Source: Anisodus tanguticus
Lineage: Eukaryota > Streptophyta > Magnoliopsida > Solanales > Solanaceae
Direction of reading: 5' to 3'
Assembly (NCBI GenBank): GCA_034509755.1
Contig: CM067555.1
Coordinates: forward strand, 8,440,142-8,504,141
DNA length: 64,000 bases
Shown here: in pieces, positions 19,730 through 31,100 of the stretch
How positions within the stretch are numbered: position 1 is the first letter of the stretch
Layout of the letters: each line of letters opens with the position of its first letter
Translations under genes and position numbers: made by a program
The notes under the pieces: generated by a model
What the model saw: the letters and a program-made list of their open reading frames with translations, nothing else
What the model was told of the DNA's origin: nothing
Databases searched by the model: none

Positions 19730-21150
19730 CCGCGGGTATGCCTACAACGGTGGATACCCCTCCACTTCCTCCATCAACCCAAGCTGTGGTAGAATCTAGC
19801 CAATCTGAATGTCCAACCATAATGACCATGTCTATTAGACAAATATTGACTTGGGCATCCACGATATTATGGATCATGTTTCTAAACAGTTGGCTGACAG
19901 TGTGAAGCTGATGATACATAATGAGGTTCAGCAAGCGAGGGAGATGGAAACCAACCGAATGCACCCAGGAGAATGTTCGGCTAGTTATGTCATCCATTTG
20001 ACGAGCGGTGCTGTTCAGCATGAGATCGTGACTCCCGGTATTGTTCCTCAGCCGCATGTGCATCAGCCAGTGCCCACTCAGGCACAGCTGATAGCGCACC
20101 TAGGAACACACGCCCTATCGCCTGGCAACCAACACACTGCATGATCGCCGCCGAACCTTGGGGGGCAAAACGTGCCACTTGACCAAGCGAGTTTGCAGTA
20201 TGGGCAGATCAACATGGCTCAAAGACCAGTTCAAGCTCCAGGACACTTTGGATTGCGGCCCGTTATGTCTTACGTTTCTACAAACGGCCCTACGGTGCAG
20301 GTGAACAACGTTGGACAGCCGAATTGGCAGCTGATGGCCCCTGGCAATGACTTAGCTCGGATATCTGCTGACGTTGTTTATAGCGGAATACCATTCCAAC
20401 AGTCATTGCCGGTACCCAATCCATACCTTCCAGGAATAGTACTTTCTAAGAACGGCCGACATCCGAGGAGAGCAACCATAGAACACAGTTCCACCTTATC
20501 CTCAGGCTCCGTTAGCCATTCCAGGAGCTCAGGTTGCAGGCTTTAGTGGCCATACCCAACTGCAGCTGTGGGGCATTACCCCACCTATTGGTGATGGCCA
20601 GCAAACCACCTACAACCTTCACAACCTTGTCCAACAAAGTGCAGAATGGAGGCCGCTAGTGCAGAATGCCTACCAGCCGAATCCAGTAGAGAATCGGCAG
20701 GGGACGTCACAACTGATAAACCCGGAGATTATTACAAATACCATGCGGAGGTACTTCGGCATCCAACTGAAACCTTTGGACATGCATGTTTATAAGAAGC
20801 CCTACCCTGATTGAGTAGATAGGATAGCAACTTTGTCGATGAGGCTTCAAAATACTGGAGTTTGCCATCTTATCTGGTGACAATGACAAATCCACTATCG
20901 AGCACATCGGTAGATTTACTGCCCAATGCGGCGAGGCTAGCCAGAATGAGTATCACAAGTTACAGTTATTCCCTCTCTCTCTAACAGGAATAACATTCGC
21001 ATGGTACTCCTCTTTTGCACCTGATTTCGTACAGAGTTGGGCCGACATGGAGGGTTGCTTTCATGATAGGTTCTATTAGACCCAACCTTAGGTTATCGTG
21101 ACTGAGCTAAGGTATCCAAGTTTCTGGAGTCCATCAACCTCGCCTGGGCA
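19730..21150 (+). pseudogene. Ty3-type gag remnant
   Basis: Plus-strand pieces: IMDHVSKQLADSVKLMIHNE (about 19865), a Gln/Pro-rich stretch (19990-20540), NPEIITNTMRRYFGIQL and HVYKKPYPD (20725-20810). A conserved gag core follows in another frame from about 20870: SGDDNKSTIEHIGRFTAQCG, then ASQNEYHKLQLFPLSLTG, ITFAWYSSFAPDF, WADMEGCFHDRFY. The last part is the typical Ty3-type Retrotrans_gag pattern. At least three frameshifts or stops are visible. No zinc knuckle is seen. Confidence 0.75.
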
Positions 21151-21282
21151 TTATCTATAGCCACGTAAAGATAGGTAAAGAAGAGAGATGCCCAGCTGAC
21201 ATCCATCCCCAAAATGGCTAACGCCGCATAAATTTCCAGCTCTTTCACAATTGCTCAAGAACCCGTACAGACAAAGTATTGG

Positions 21283-21663
21283 CTAAATCAAAAAAAGCAG
21301 AAAAGTATGATGCTCGGCATCATCGACTAGAAGGGGTGATATCTGGCGGTTGTTGGTTACAAACTGGTCGTAACCTGAAGAAGTCTTTGAGACCATGATG
21401 CCTAAATCGACAATATCTATATCGCTTAGGACAGGCGCCTCGGCTCTCGGAATCGGAAGGCCAAGTATCGCTGTCACATCAAGCAATGTGGGGGTTATCA
21501 TTCCCCAGGGGAAAACAAAGGCATTGGTAGCAGTCGACCAGTGACCAAGAAAGGCATATATAAGACCTATATTGCAGGAGGGGTCAATGTTCGACAGCAC
21601 AATGGCGTCATAGAGACTAGTGCGCCTCCATTCGGCTTCCTTGGCCGACTTCACTTTGTCCAA
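21283..21663 (-). pseudogene. Antisense plant mobile domain (aminotransferase-like) ORF fragment
   Basis: A 126-codon minus-strand ORF within a plus-sense LTR element. LYDAIVLSNIDPSCNIGLIY, then FLGHWSTATNAFVFPWGMIT and PTLLDVTAILGLPIPRAEAP match the plant mobile domain (PMD), related to the MAIN/MAIL proteins and found in many plant transposable elements. Only the N-terminal part of the domain is present; it ends in a stop at 21283 just after AEHHTFLLFLI. The first Met (21663) may not be the original start, since the frame upstream is unclear. In the MAIN/MAIL family the domain acts in nuclear genome stability and silencing; here it is most likely a hitch-hiker. The orientation relative to gag is seen; capture by the element is inference. 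Confidence 0.72.
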
Positions 21664-22290
21664 CCAAACAGAATAGTTGGAAATCCTGGTTGGCCAGGTG
21701 TGCAGACTAGCCGGACAACGGTCACCGGTAAACCAGTCACAAGTAATCTAAAGATCGTAGTTTACCGGGCTTAGATGCCAAGAAAGAATAAGGTCACCTT
21801 GTTCAGATGTGCCAAAAGGGGCAAGAACCAGTTGCTCATCTATGAAGGCAAAATGGGAGATTAGGTCATTAGCAGCCAAACAGGTACTATCCGACCCCAG
21901 AGATAGAGAAGAGGATGAAGACATGGTTCTTTCTGATGAAGAAACAGGGTTTTCGAGAAAAAGACGAGGAATATGGGAATGGTCGAGAAGATTGAATGAG
22001 AAACCTCGTGTATAACGCCTCTCTTAAAATACTTTCTTTTCCTCACGGATATGATTGACACTCTGTTGGTGGTCTTTTCGCCCAAAACGTGCGGCTAAGA
22101 ATCCGTCGGAATATGTTTGTGGAAGCCGATGCGTTTCTGTGGAAGGAAAGAAGAGCTTTTTAAAGACCATCATTGCATGCACTGGAGACAAGACGATTGA
22201 AGTGACATATGCAGTTGTTAGACTGAAACGACTACTACTTTCAGATACATCAAATCAACAATCACACTCGAGTTAATGTAGGGGGGCAAT

Positions 22291-22967
22291 TATTAACACT
22301 AAAAAACAACTAAGTGTTTAGCCGAATTCAGTGACAGCCGAACTATTTCGGAGCTGAATTTACTCATAGCCCTCGACTACATGAACTTCATCGGCTACCA
22401 TGGCATCTCAGCCGAGTTTTCAGTTAGAGGTACGACTGAGACTCACTCAGACGCAGACGCCTCAACGACCAAGTCAAAAGGATTTTCAGACTCGACTCTC
22501 ATAAGCGATAATGGCCAACGATAGCTAAAAGAAAGGGGCCATTATCCGAGCAAGATGAGTAGAGGGCGAGAAAATCGGCACCACCTCCCTCATAGTCGGC
22601 CATTAAACTTGGTGGGTTACTTGATGGCTGACATGGGGGGGGGGGGCACATTTGTACAGTTTTTTCCTCTTTTTGTACTATAAATAGAACGCACTTTTTG
22701 TATATACACACACAATCAATCAAACAACTCAAATTTTATCTATCTTTATTTTTTGTCCCTTACTTTTACTTTACTTGGTTGTATTCATGTTTCTTACCTC
22801 TTAGTTTACTCACACCACCGTCCTAACGCTTTCTGCAGTAGTTGGGGAACTCATTGCTGGAAATTAGAGTTTCGTTTCCAGCCCAAATCGCTTAAGTTAA
22901 GGAATCAATTTATCTTCCGATTCATCAGCCAATAAAACAGTAGAAGACAGAATTCAGGGCGAAAACG
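22291..22967 (+). repeat. Right LTR of the Ty3-like element
   Basis: 677 bp, TATTAACACTAAAAAACA..GGCGAAAACG, preceded by GTAGGGGGGCAAT (polypurine tract). It carries an extra ~36 bases compared with the left LTR and a longer G run (about 22635-22645). Confidence 0.9.
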
Positions 22968-22972
22968 CCTCT

Positions 22973-23759
22973 CCTTTCTTTTCTCATTGGGAAAGAGTAC
23001 AAAAAATATCGCTGAGCTCCTTGAAATAGAATAACATTGTCCTCCTTTTCGTTTTTGAACCAAAAATGTCTTTTTCGTTAGTTAAATAGCTTAAAATATC
23101 CTTCCCATAAGTTAAGTAGATCAAAAGTATCCTCTTCACTGACGATTGCTTCAGAATAAGGAAAGACGAACCAAATTACCCTTGAACGGACAAAATTTTA
23201 ATTTCATTCTAAACAGGTTCATTCATAGAGCATATCCTTTATTAACCCGAAGCTTAAATTTAATACCTAAGATTACTATTCAGTGTCTTCTTTTCAATTA
23301 AATCATAATTTCATTCGCTTAATAACCTCCAAAGGCACATTTCATAAATATACATGCATGATGGAGGAATTGAGATATTATAATCCCTTCGTTTACTTTT
23401 ACTCGTCTATTATATCATTTTTACTTGTCACTTTTGTCAAGAGAAGATAATTTCTTTTATTTTTATTTTACCCATAATATTAATTACTCATATCAAATTA
23501 TTTTTCAAGTTCATTAAAATTATGCACCAATTAATATGGATATCATAGTAAATTATAAATTTTATTTATTATTTTTTAAGAAATGTACAAAGTTAATAGT
23601 GGAGAAGTGAAAGTTAATAAGAAATTTCCACTCTCGATATTCTTGAGAAAATGTAATGATTTCAGTGTAAGAATGAGTTAATGCTTGCATTGATAGTATG
23701 AAATCTATCATAAATGCTCTTTAAAACTTGCCTTGTTAAGCATTAATGGTTACGTCTTT
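22973..23759. repeat. AT-rich spacer with a decayed MITE
   Basis: From about 23385 (TATAATCCCTTCGTTTACTT) to about 23630 the sequence resembles Solanaceae Stowaway-like MITEs that begin CTCCCT(T/C)CGT; the right terminus is too decayed to define. 23020-23200 has phrases like GTTAGTTAAATAGCTTAAAATATCC, similar in style to ends of the MULE MITE at 39082. No gene. Confidence 0.4.
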
Positions 23760-24040
23760 TCTCTCTTTGTGAAGGGGAAAGTCCCGAAGGCGAAACCCCA
23801 CATCTGTATCAGAGGCCCTTTAGCCAGGTGGAATGTAAATCGAGGGATATGCGCGAGTGGCAGCCCTGCAAGGGAGAGGACCAACGGGACACGGACCCAA
23901 CAACAGCCTTTGCAATATTTCAGCAAAGACGTCACCACATGGATTCGAACCCGCGACGTCGGAGTGGTTGTACCCCAATCACCTTGCCACTTACCAACAG
24001 TGTCAAGATGACGTTTTGTTTCTCTACAAGTCATGACTTG
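23760..24040 (-). mobile_element. tRNA-derived SINE (minus strand)
   Basis: On the minus strand: AGTGGCAAGGTGATTGGGGT (box A-like), then GTCGCGGGTTCGAATCCATG (box B GGTTCGAATCC), then a body ending CCTTCGGGACTTTCCCCTTC near 23770. Box spacing of about 35 bases and the following unrelated body are as expected for a SINE. It is a different family from the SINEs at 18641 and 49437. ORFs called on both strands here are artefacts. Confidence 0.7.
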
Positions 24041-24098
24041 ACCCGAATGGAGGCTATGAATCCCATCATCGCTACATACTGGTGAGGCTCCTCCCACC

Positions 24099-24911
24099 TA
24101 GAGATGGCAATGGATCTTGGACCCGGTCCGGATCCGGTGGATCCAGATCCGTTTTTATAGGATATGGATCTTCAAAATTTGGACCCGACGGATCCGGATT
24201 GGACCCGGATCCATTTCCGACGGATCGGATCTGGATCTTGTATTTGAGATCCGTATCCGGTCCAGATCCGACCCGTGGATCCATTTTTTATTAAATATAT
24301 TCATAACGTAGAATGTAATTTTATAAGTATTTTCTTAAAATTGCTAAGCACATCCTTGCAAGTTTAATTCTCAAAACAAGTTTAATTTATCCACGCGTTA
24401 ACTCAAAAACCCAAAAATAAATAGGTAACTTCGATAATAAAATCAATGTTATATTAGTGAATGACTAACATCTCCATAGACAAGTAGTTAAAATTATATT
24501 CACTTCATTTGTGAAGATTCCAAGCACATGCAAGTTCTGCATTGTGGAAATACTAGTCAGCATTTTCCACAACTATTGTCATTGTCCAACATTTAAAATT
24601 AATAGCTCACAATCAAAACGAGACAACGAAAAAAATATCTCAAATGAACATTTCAAAATTGAAACACAGGAAACTGTTAGCTAAGTAAAAATCGTTTGTC
24701 AGTTTAAAAAAAATTCTTAGCAAGGTTACATTCTTAGCAATGCAATTTTTTTTTTACATGTGGATCCAGATCCGATCCGATGGATCCGGATTTGGATCTG
24801 ATTTTTATGGACCCGACGAATCTAGATCCGGATCTGGATTCATGTGTGAAAATCGGATCTGGATCTGGATCTAGTAGGATCCGGTCCAGATCCGATCCGT
24901 TGCCATCTCTA
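24099..24911. mobile_element. Non-autonomous hAT MITE, copy 2 (intact termini)
   Basis: 813 bp with perfect 12-bp terminal inverted repeats TAGAGATGGCAA..TTGCCATCTCTA and the perfect 8-bp TSD CTCCCACC (24091-24098 and 24912-24919). Dense GGATCC/GATCCG repeats lie beside both ends (24115-24285 and 24755-24900), and the AT-rich middle matches copy 1 at 9336-10100 closely. It encodes no transposase. The perfect ends suggest a relatively recent insertion compared with copy 1. Confidence 0.95.
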
Positions 24912-24945
24912 CTCCCACCCTTCCGCTCTATAATTGGCTATGGAT

Positions 24946-25329
24946 AAATATGTGGCCAAAGATATGGTTACGAATCCTGCCGTTGTTTCAAGCTTCATCC
25001 TTAGTCCAATTTTAATAGGATAATTATATTTGGCACAATATAAATATGTGGCCAAAGATATGGTTACGAATCCTGCAGTTGTTTCAAGCTTCATCCTTAG
25101 TCCAATTTTAATAGGATAATTATATTTGGCACAATATAAATATGTGGCCAAATATATGGTTACGAATCCTGCAGTTGTTTCAAGCTTCATCCTTAGTCCA
25201 ATTTTAATAGGATAATTATATTTGGCACAATATTAATATGTGGCCAAAGATATGGTTACGAATCCTGCAGTTGTTTCAAGCTTCATCCTTAGTCCAGTTT
25301 TAATAGGATAATTATATTTGGCACAATCA
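24946..25329. repeat. Tandem repeat, four copies of 96 bp
   Basis: Units start at 24946, 25042, 25138 and 25234 with AAATATGTGGCCAAAGATAT and end TATTTGGCACAATAT; only a few bases differ between units. Since 96 is a multiple of 3, the minus strand gives a repeated 32-residue peptide (KLETTAGFVTI..YCAKYNYPIKIGLRM) over the first units, but a stop occurs at the junction of units 3 and 4. I see no start, promoter or homology, so I do not call a gene. Confidence 0.95.
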
Positions 25330-25850
25330 GTTTTGGCCCGACTTGGCACAACTCACTCAAATCAGGGGTATTAATGTAATTTTAGATGCCTTTGAGGATA
25401 TATTCTTTTTCTATTATGTTATTATCGTTCTTGAAAACGAAGAGGAGAAAGTAAAAAAAAAAATCGAATTTTATACTTTATCATAATTGCTCTTTTCTGC
25501 TCATGCTCAATCAGTGGGGATAAACGTGCAACCCTAATACCAAAACCAGACGGCAAACTATAAAACCTAAAGAAAATGTCAAAATACTAATACTTTTTAT
25601 ATACGCTATTTATACACTCCTTATTTTTTATTGGTCATCAAATAGGTGTGTATAACGTTCAAATAAAAACATTTTTCGTATACACTACTTATACATATAA
25701 TATTTCTCATTTTTTTTATTGGTATTAAATAGGTGATGATATGAACATTCCACTTTATATTTGCAATAATGTTTAGGCAATCAATATTCAACTAGTTCAT
25801 TTTTTCCCCCTCTTTTCTCCTTCTTCTTAACAGTTTAGGGTTAAGATCAA
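25330..25850. other. AT-rich spacer with an imperfect direct repeat
   Basis: TATACGCTATTTATACACTC..ATTGGTCATCAAATAGGTG (about 25600-25650) recurs imperfectly at 25680-25735. No gene, but it directly precedes the ORF at 25851 and could include its promoter. Confidence 0.4.
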
Positions 25851-26204
25851 ATGATCAAAAAGGGCGGGGTTTATGTTATTTTTAAGGGGAGAAAGCAAGG
25901 TATCTTTGATGATTGGTGGGAGTGTGCACCACTGATAAATGATTTTCAAGGAAACATCCATGAATGGTATGCAACTCATGAAGAAGTCATGGATGCATTA
26001 ACAACATATAATCTTAAAGTAGCAGCTGGAGAATCATCTGGGAAAACATCTGGGGAAACACCTGGGGGAACATCTGGGAAAACATATGGGGTTGTGAAAA
26101 ATGTCGAAGTTCATGATGAAAATACCTTTAGACTAGCTTATTTTTTGAGTGAAATTGTAGTTGAATTGAAGATTTCTGAAAAATTTACTTGTAATTCTGT
26201 TTAA
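25851..26204 (+). CDS. Small protein with RNase H1 N-terminal / viroplasmin-like domain
   Basis: 117 codons. Residues about 7-50, VYVIFKGRKQGIFDDWWECA followed by INDFQGNIHEWYATHEEVMDAL, match the small hybrid-binding domain at the N-terminus of eukaryotic RNase H1, also known as the caulimovirus viroplasmin domain: the YVxxKGRxxGIF..W..C pattern, conserved aromatics and a C-terminal helix. Residues about 58-77 are four degenerate SGKT/SGET/PGGT-type repeats (12-bp units). The tail VEVHDENTFRLAYFLSEIVV is not recognised. No RNase H catalytic domain follows, so it is either a truncated gene or a stand-alone domain protein such as occurs scattered in plant genomes. The frame is intact from ATG to TAA, with no introns evident. 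Function unknown; RNA/DNA-hybrid binding is inferred from the fold only. Confidence 0.6.
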   Translation: MIKKGGVYVIFKGRKQGIFDDWWECAPLINDFQGNIHEWYATHEEVMDALTTYNLKVAAGESSGKTSGETPGGTSGKTYGVVKNVEVHDENTFRLAYFLSEIVVELKISEKFTCNSV

Positions 26205-28139
26205 TTTGTAATAATATTATGTTTTATCTGGTCTTGCAAATTATTAATTGGTCTTGCAAATTATTTTATTTTGGTATTGCAAATTGTTACGAAATGAATT
26301 TTCAAAGAATACAATAAGATGAAAAAAATACATTCCTAAAATTCATAGCAAGAAAAAAATTAAATACTAAATAAAATGAAATTTCAAGAAATGATAAAGA
26401 TGAAAAAAACAATATGAAAATATATGACAATAACAAATGCTTAAAAAAATAATATTTCATTAGGATTGAATACCCATGTCGATACACTACGACAAAATTT
26501 AAAAATAAAATAACATAAACACCATCAAAATACCATAAAATATGACAAAAAAATTAACATTAAAATAAAAACAAACCACCAGCATTAACACCTACTTCAC
26601 CACCCGTTATAAATAGCCCCATTGTCAAATTCACCGATATGTTGAAATAATTTCTGCCTTATAAAGCGCAGTTTTCTTCTCATTTATCATTATCTCTACT
26701 GAGAGCATTGTAAGGAGACCTTAAAAATTCATTTCTCTCTTAAGATCATCAATCTCCTGAGAAAGTCGGAGATTTGCGTTAACAACATTATTATGATAAG
26801 CAATACAGGGAGAGGGGATGGGTGTTCATGCAATCTACCGTTAGGATGTACAACACTTTGAGATATGGCCATTTTGTAGATGAATTTGAAATGATTTTTA
26901 GATTGTGTCTTTTCTGATTGTGTAGGAATGTTTCATAAGTAGTCTTGATTTAAATAGATTTATGTAGCAATCCGAACAATCATAACTTTTTAGTTTTACA
27001 CCGATTGATTAACCAATGCATTGTTTGAAGTGTAAAAATGAATTGTTGCAACCCATTTGTTTTCCTTTTCTTTATTAACTTATTTTATTTCATTTTCTTT
27101 TCTATTTTTAAGTTGATTAAACTTTTGTACATTACTTCGTCTAAATAACATGTACATTGGATGCGTTTGGCCAATTTTTTTATCAGATTATCTAATGTGG
27201 CCAAATAAAAAATCTAAGAATTTGTGTAATCAAAATTAAAACTTCACAATACATTTTTTAGATGTTGAATTGTTAGTGTATGAATGGAATTAAGAAAACC
27301 CTAGTATTAAATATTTTTTTTAGTTGAAAAATTAAATATTTTGTGAAGTGTTAGTGTTTTCACATAAAATTACTTCATCATCTTAATTAGTGTATTCACA
27401 CAAAATTATTTCATTAGAACATTTGATTAATCATACACGTTAAAAGAGACACATTGTTGCATTCTAAAACAAACCTTTTCATTCCAAACAAAATAAGGGA
27501 AAACTAAAACAAAACAACAGAAATAAAATATTTAGATGACATAACATCTAAATATATCAAAGACAAACTTGACCCATTTGTCCCATATATTTATCATAAA
27601 ATATTTCAACTTCCTTATGAGTGCTTTTAACTCTTCAAGAGTCTTGATTTAATTGTTGCCATGCGGCAACCACTAAGTCCCAACTTTATCTCATTATTTA
27701 TTAGTCAATAATTATATTTCGCATTATATTTATTCAGTAATTTTAATTAAGTTTTGGATCTCAATTCACTTAAATATTGTACAAAATATAATTTATCGAA
27801 TTCATATTTTACCAACCTAAAAATTACAAAAGATAACTTTTCTTATGAGAAAGTAATTTCTATCTATATATTAAAGAAATTCTTCTTTATAGCCTTCCTC
27901 ATATCATGTATACAATTTAAAGCATATTCAAAAAGTAGTAGTACTAATAACTATATAAAAAAACATAATTAAATATCACTTAAAGGAAAAAATATCGTAT
28001 CAAGGCATATAATGGTCTCAAAATTTCTCAAAAATACATGGTCTTACAATTATAACCACATTTATGACCTTAATCACTTTTCACTCATATGGTTTTACTA
28101 CGACGCATCATAACACTAATGTACGAGGTGTTATAATTT
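26205..28139. other. AT-rich spacer, no firm gene
   Basis: Very AT-rich. On the minus strand about 26720-26820 reads YHNNVVNANLRLSQEIDDLK before a stop, a short coiled-coil-like piece that could be a gene remnant. TATAAATAGCCCC at about 26608 resembles a TATA box. ORF 27754-27972 is Lys/Ile/Asn-rich and looks random. Nothing else recognised. Confidence 0.35.
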
Positions 28140-31100
28140 AATCAATAATGATTAGTGGAATCAATTCAAGCTATCACAAATGTGTGACTCAAATTGAACC
28201 ACTAGATCAAGACTAAGTGTTGTTGAGGTCCAATTTGATTTAATTTAAGGAAGTCAACACAAATGTTTGACTCCAGTTGAACCATTAAAACAACTTCAAT
28301 GTTGAGATCAAAGTTGATTCAATATAATTAATAATGATCAGTGGAATCAATTCAAGCTATCAGAAATATATGACTCCAATTGAATCACTAGATCAAGACA
28401 TAGTGCTGTTGAGGTCCAATTTAGTTCAATTTAAGGAAGTCAACACAAATATTTGACTCCAATTGAAATATTAGAACAACTTCAATGTTGAGATCCAATT
28501 TGATTCAATTTAATCAATAATAAGCAGTAAAATCAATTCAAGCTATCACAAATGTGTGACTCCAATTGAGCCACTAGATCAAGACTAAGTGTTGTTGAGG
28601 TCCAATTTGATTTAATTTAAGGAAGTCAACACAAATGTTTGACTCCAGTTGAACCATTAAAACAACTTCAATGTTGAGATCAAAGTTGATTCAATATAAT
28701 TAATAATGATCAGTGGAATCAATTCAAGCTATCAGAAATATATGACTCCAATTGAACCACTAGATCAAGACTTAGTGTTGTTGATGTCCAATTTGATTCA
28801 ATTTTAGGAAGTCAACACAGTTGTTTGACTCCAATTGAAACATTAGAACAACTTCAATGTTGTGATCCAACTTGATTCAATTTAATCTTGAATCAATTCA
28901 AGCTATCAAGAATGTGTGACTCCAATTGACCCACTAGATCAAGACTAAGTGTTGTTGAGGTCCAATTTGATTCAATTTAAGGAAGTCAACACAAATGTTT
29001 GACTCCAATTGAAGCATCAACTTCAATGTCGAGATTAAATTTGATTCAATTCAATTAATAATGATTAGTGGAATCAATTCAATCTATCACAAATGTGTGA
29101 CTCCAATTGAACCACTAGATCAAGACTAAGTATTGTTGAGGTCCAATTTGGTTCAATATAAGGAAGTCAACACAAATGTTTGACTCCAATTGAACCATTA
29201 GAACAACTTCAATGTTGAGATCCAATTTGATTCAATTTAATCAATAATAAGCAGTAAAATCAATTCAAGCTATCACAAATGTGTGACTCCAATTGAGCCA
29301 CTAGATCAAGACTAAGTGTTGTTGAGGTCCAATTTGATTTAATTTAAGGAAGTCAACACAAATGTTTGACTCCAGTTGAACCATTAAAACAACTTCAATG
29401 TTGAGATCAAAGTTGATTCAATATAATTAATAATGATCAGTGGAATCAATTCAAGCTATCAGAAATATATGACTCCAATTGAATCACTAGATCAAGACAT
29501 AGTGCTGTTGAGGTCCAATTTAGTTCAATTTAAGGAAGTCAACACAAATATTTGACTCCAATTGAAATATTAGAACAACTTCAATGTTGAGATCCAATTT
29601 GATTCAATTTAATCAATAATAAGCAGTAAAATCAATTCAAGCTATCACAAATGTGTGACTCCAATTGAGCCACTAGATCAAGACTAAGTGTTGTTGAGGT
29701 CCAATTTGATTTAATTTAAGGAAGTCAACACAAATGTTTGACTCCAGTTGAACCATTAAAACAACTTCAATGTTGAGATCAAAGTTGATTCAATATAATT
29801 AATAATGATCAGTGGAATCAATTCAAGCTATCAGAAATATATGACTCCAATTGAACCACTAGATCAAGACTTAGTGTTGTTGATGTCCAATTTGATTCAA
29901 TTTTAGGAAGTCAACACAGTTGTTTGACTCCAATTGAAACATTAGAACAACTTCAATGTTGTGATCCAACTTGATTCAATTTAATCTTGAATCAATTCAA
30001 GCTATCAAGAATGTGTGACTCCAATTGACCCACTAGATCAAGACTAAGTGTTGTTGAGGTCCAATTTGATTCAATTTAAGGAAGTCAACACAAATGTTTG
30101 ACTCCAATTGAAGCATCAACTTCAATGTCGAGATTAAATTTGATTCAATTCAATTAATAATGATTAGTGGAATCAATTCAATCTATCACAAATGTGTGAC
30201 TCCAATTGAACCACTAGATCAAGACTAAGTATTGTTGAGGTCCAATTTGGTTCAATATAAGGAAGTCAACACAAATGTTTGACTCCAATTGAACCATTAG
30301 AACAACTTCAATGTTGAGATCCAATTTGATTCAATTTAATCAATAATAAGCAGTAAAATCAATTCAAGCTATCACAAATGTGTGACTCCAATTGAGCCAC
30401 TAGATCAAGACTAAGTGTTGTTGAGGTCCAATTTGATTTAATTTAAGGAAGTCAACACAAATGTTTGACTCCAGTTGAACCATTAAAACAACTTCAATGT
30501 TGAGATCAAAGTTGATTCAATATAATTAATAATGATCAGTGGAATCAATTCAAGCTATCGAAATATATGACTCCAATTGAATCACTAGATCAAGACATAG
30601 TGCTGTTGAGGTCCAATTTAGTTCAATTTAAGGAAGTCAACACAAATATTTGACTCCAATTGAAATATTAGAACAACTTCAATGTTGAGATCCAATTTGA
30701 TTCAATTTAATCAATAATAAGCAGTAAAATCAATTCAAGCTATCACAAATGTGTGACTCCAATTGAGCCACTAGATCAAGACTAAGTGTTGTTGAGGTCC
30801 AATTTGATTTAATTTAAGGAAGTCAACACAAATGTTTGACTCAGTTGAACCATTAAAACAACTTCAATGTTGAGATCAAAGTTGATTCAATATAATTAAT
30901 AATGATCAGTGGAATCAATTCAAGCTATCAGAAATATATGACTCCAATTGAACCACTAGATCAAGACTTAGTGTTGTTGATGTCCAATTTGATTCAATTT
31001 TAGGAAGTCAACACAGTTGTTTGACTCCAATTGAAACATTAGAACAACTTCAATGTTGTGATCCAACTTGATTCAATTTAATCTTGAATCAATTCAAGCT

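Larger units (their letters stand above)
18920..22967 (+). mobile_element. Non-autonomous Ty3-like LTR retrotransposon with captured antisense gene piece
   Basis: Two LTRs (18920-19562, 22291-22967) bounded by the perfect TSD CCTCT (18915-18919 and 22968-22972). The left LTR starts TG and ends CA; the right starts TA and ends CG, consistent with transitions. The interior is only 2.7 kb: a gag remnant in the plus sense (to about 21150), then an antisense plant-mobile-domain ORF (21283-21663), then about 600 bp of unclear sequence and a polypurine tract (GTAGGGGGGCAAT). No protease, RT or integrase is seen, so mobilisation would have needed an autonomous relative. The LTRs differ by substitutions and a ~36-bp indel (present in the right LTR near 22575-22610). 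Confidence 0.9.

Noticed and set aside
23733..24097. ORFs of 85-115 codons on both strands
   Set aside because: They coincide with the SINE at 23760-24040 and have no protein similarity.
24909..25190. 93-codon ORF with 32-residue repeats
   Set aside because: Arises from the 96-bp tandem repeat; a stop interrupts at the next unit and there is no homology I recognise. Kept only as a repeat and a finding.
26690..26870. Minus-strand coiled-coil gene
   Set aside because: Only about 30 residues look protein-like (ANLRLSQEIDDLK); too little to call a gene.
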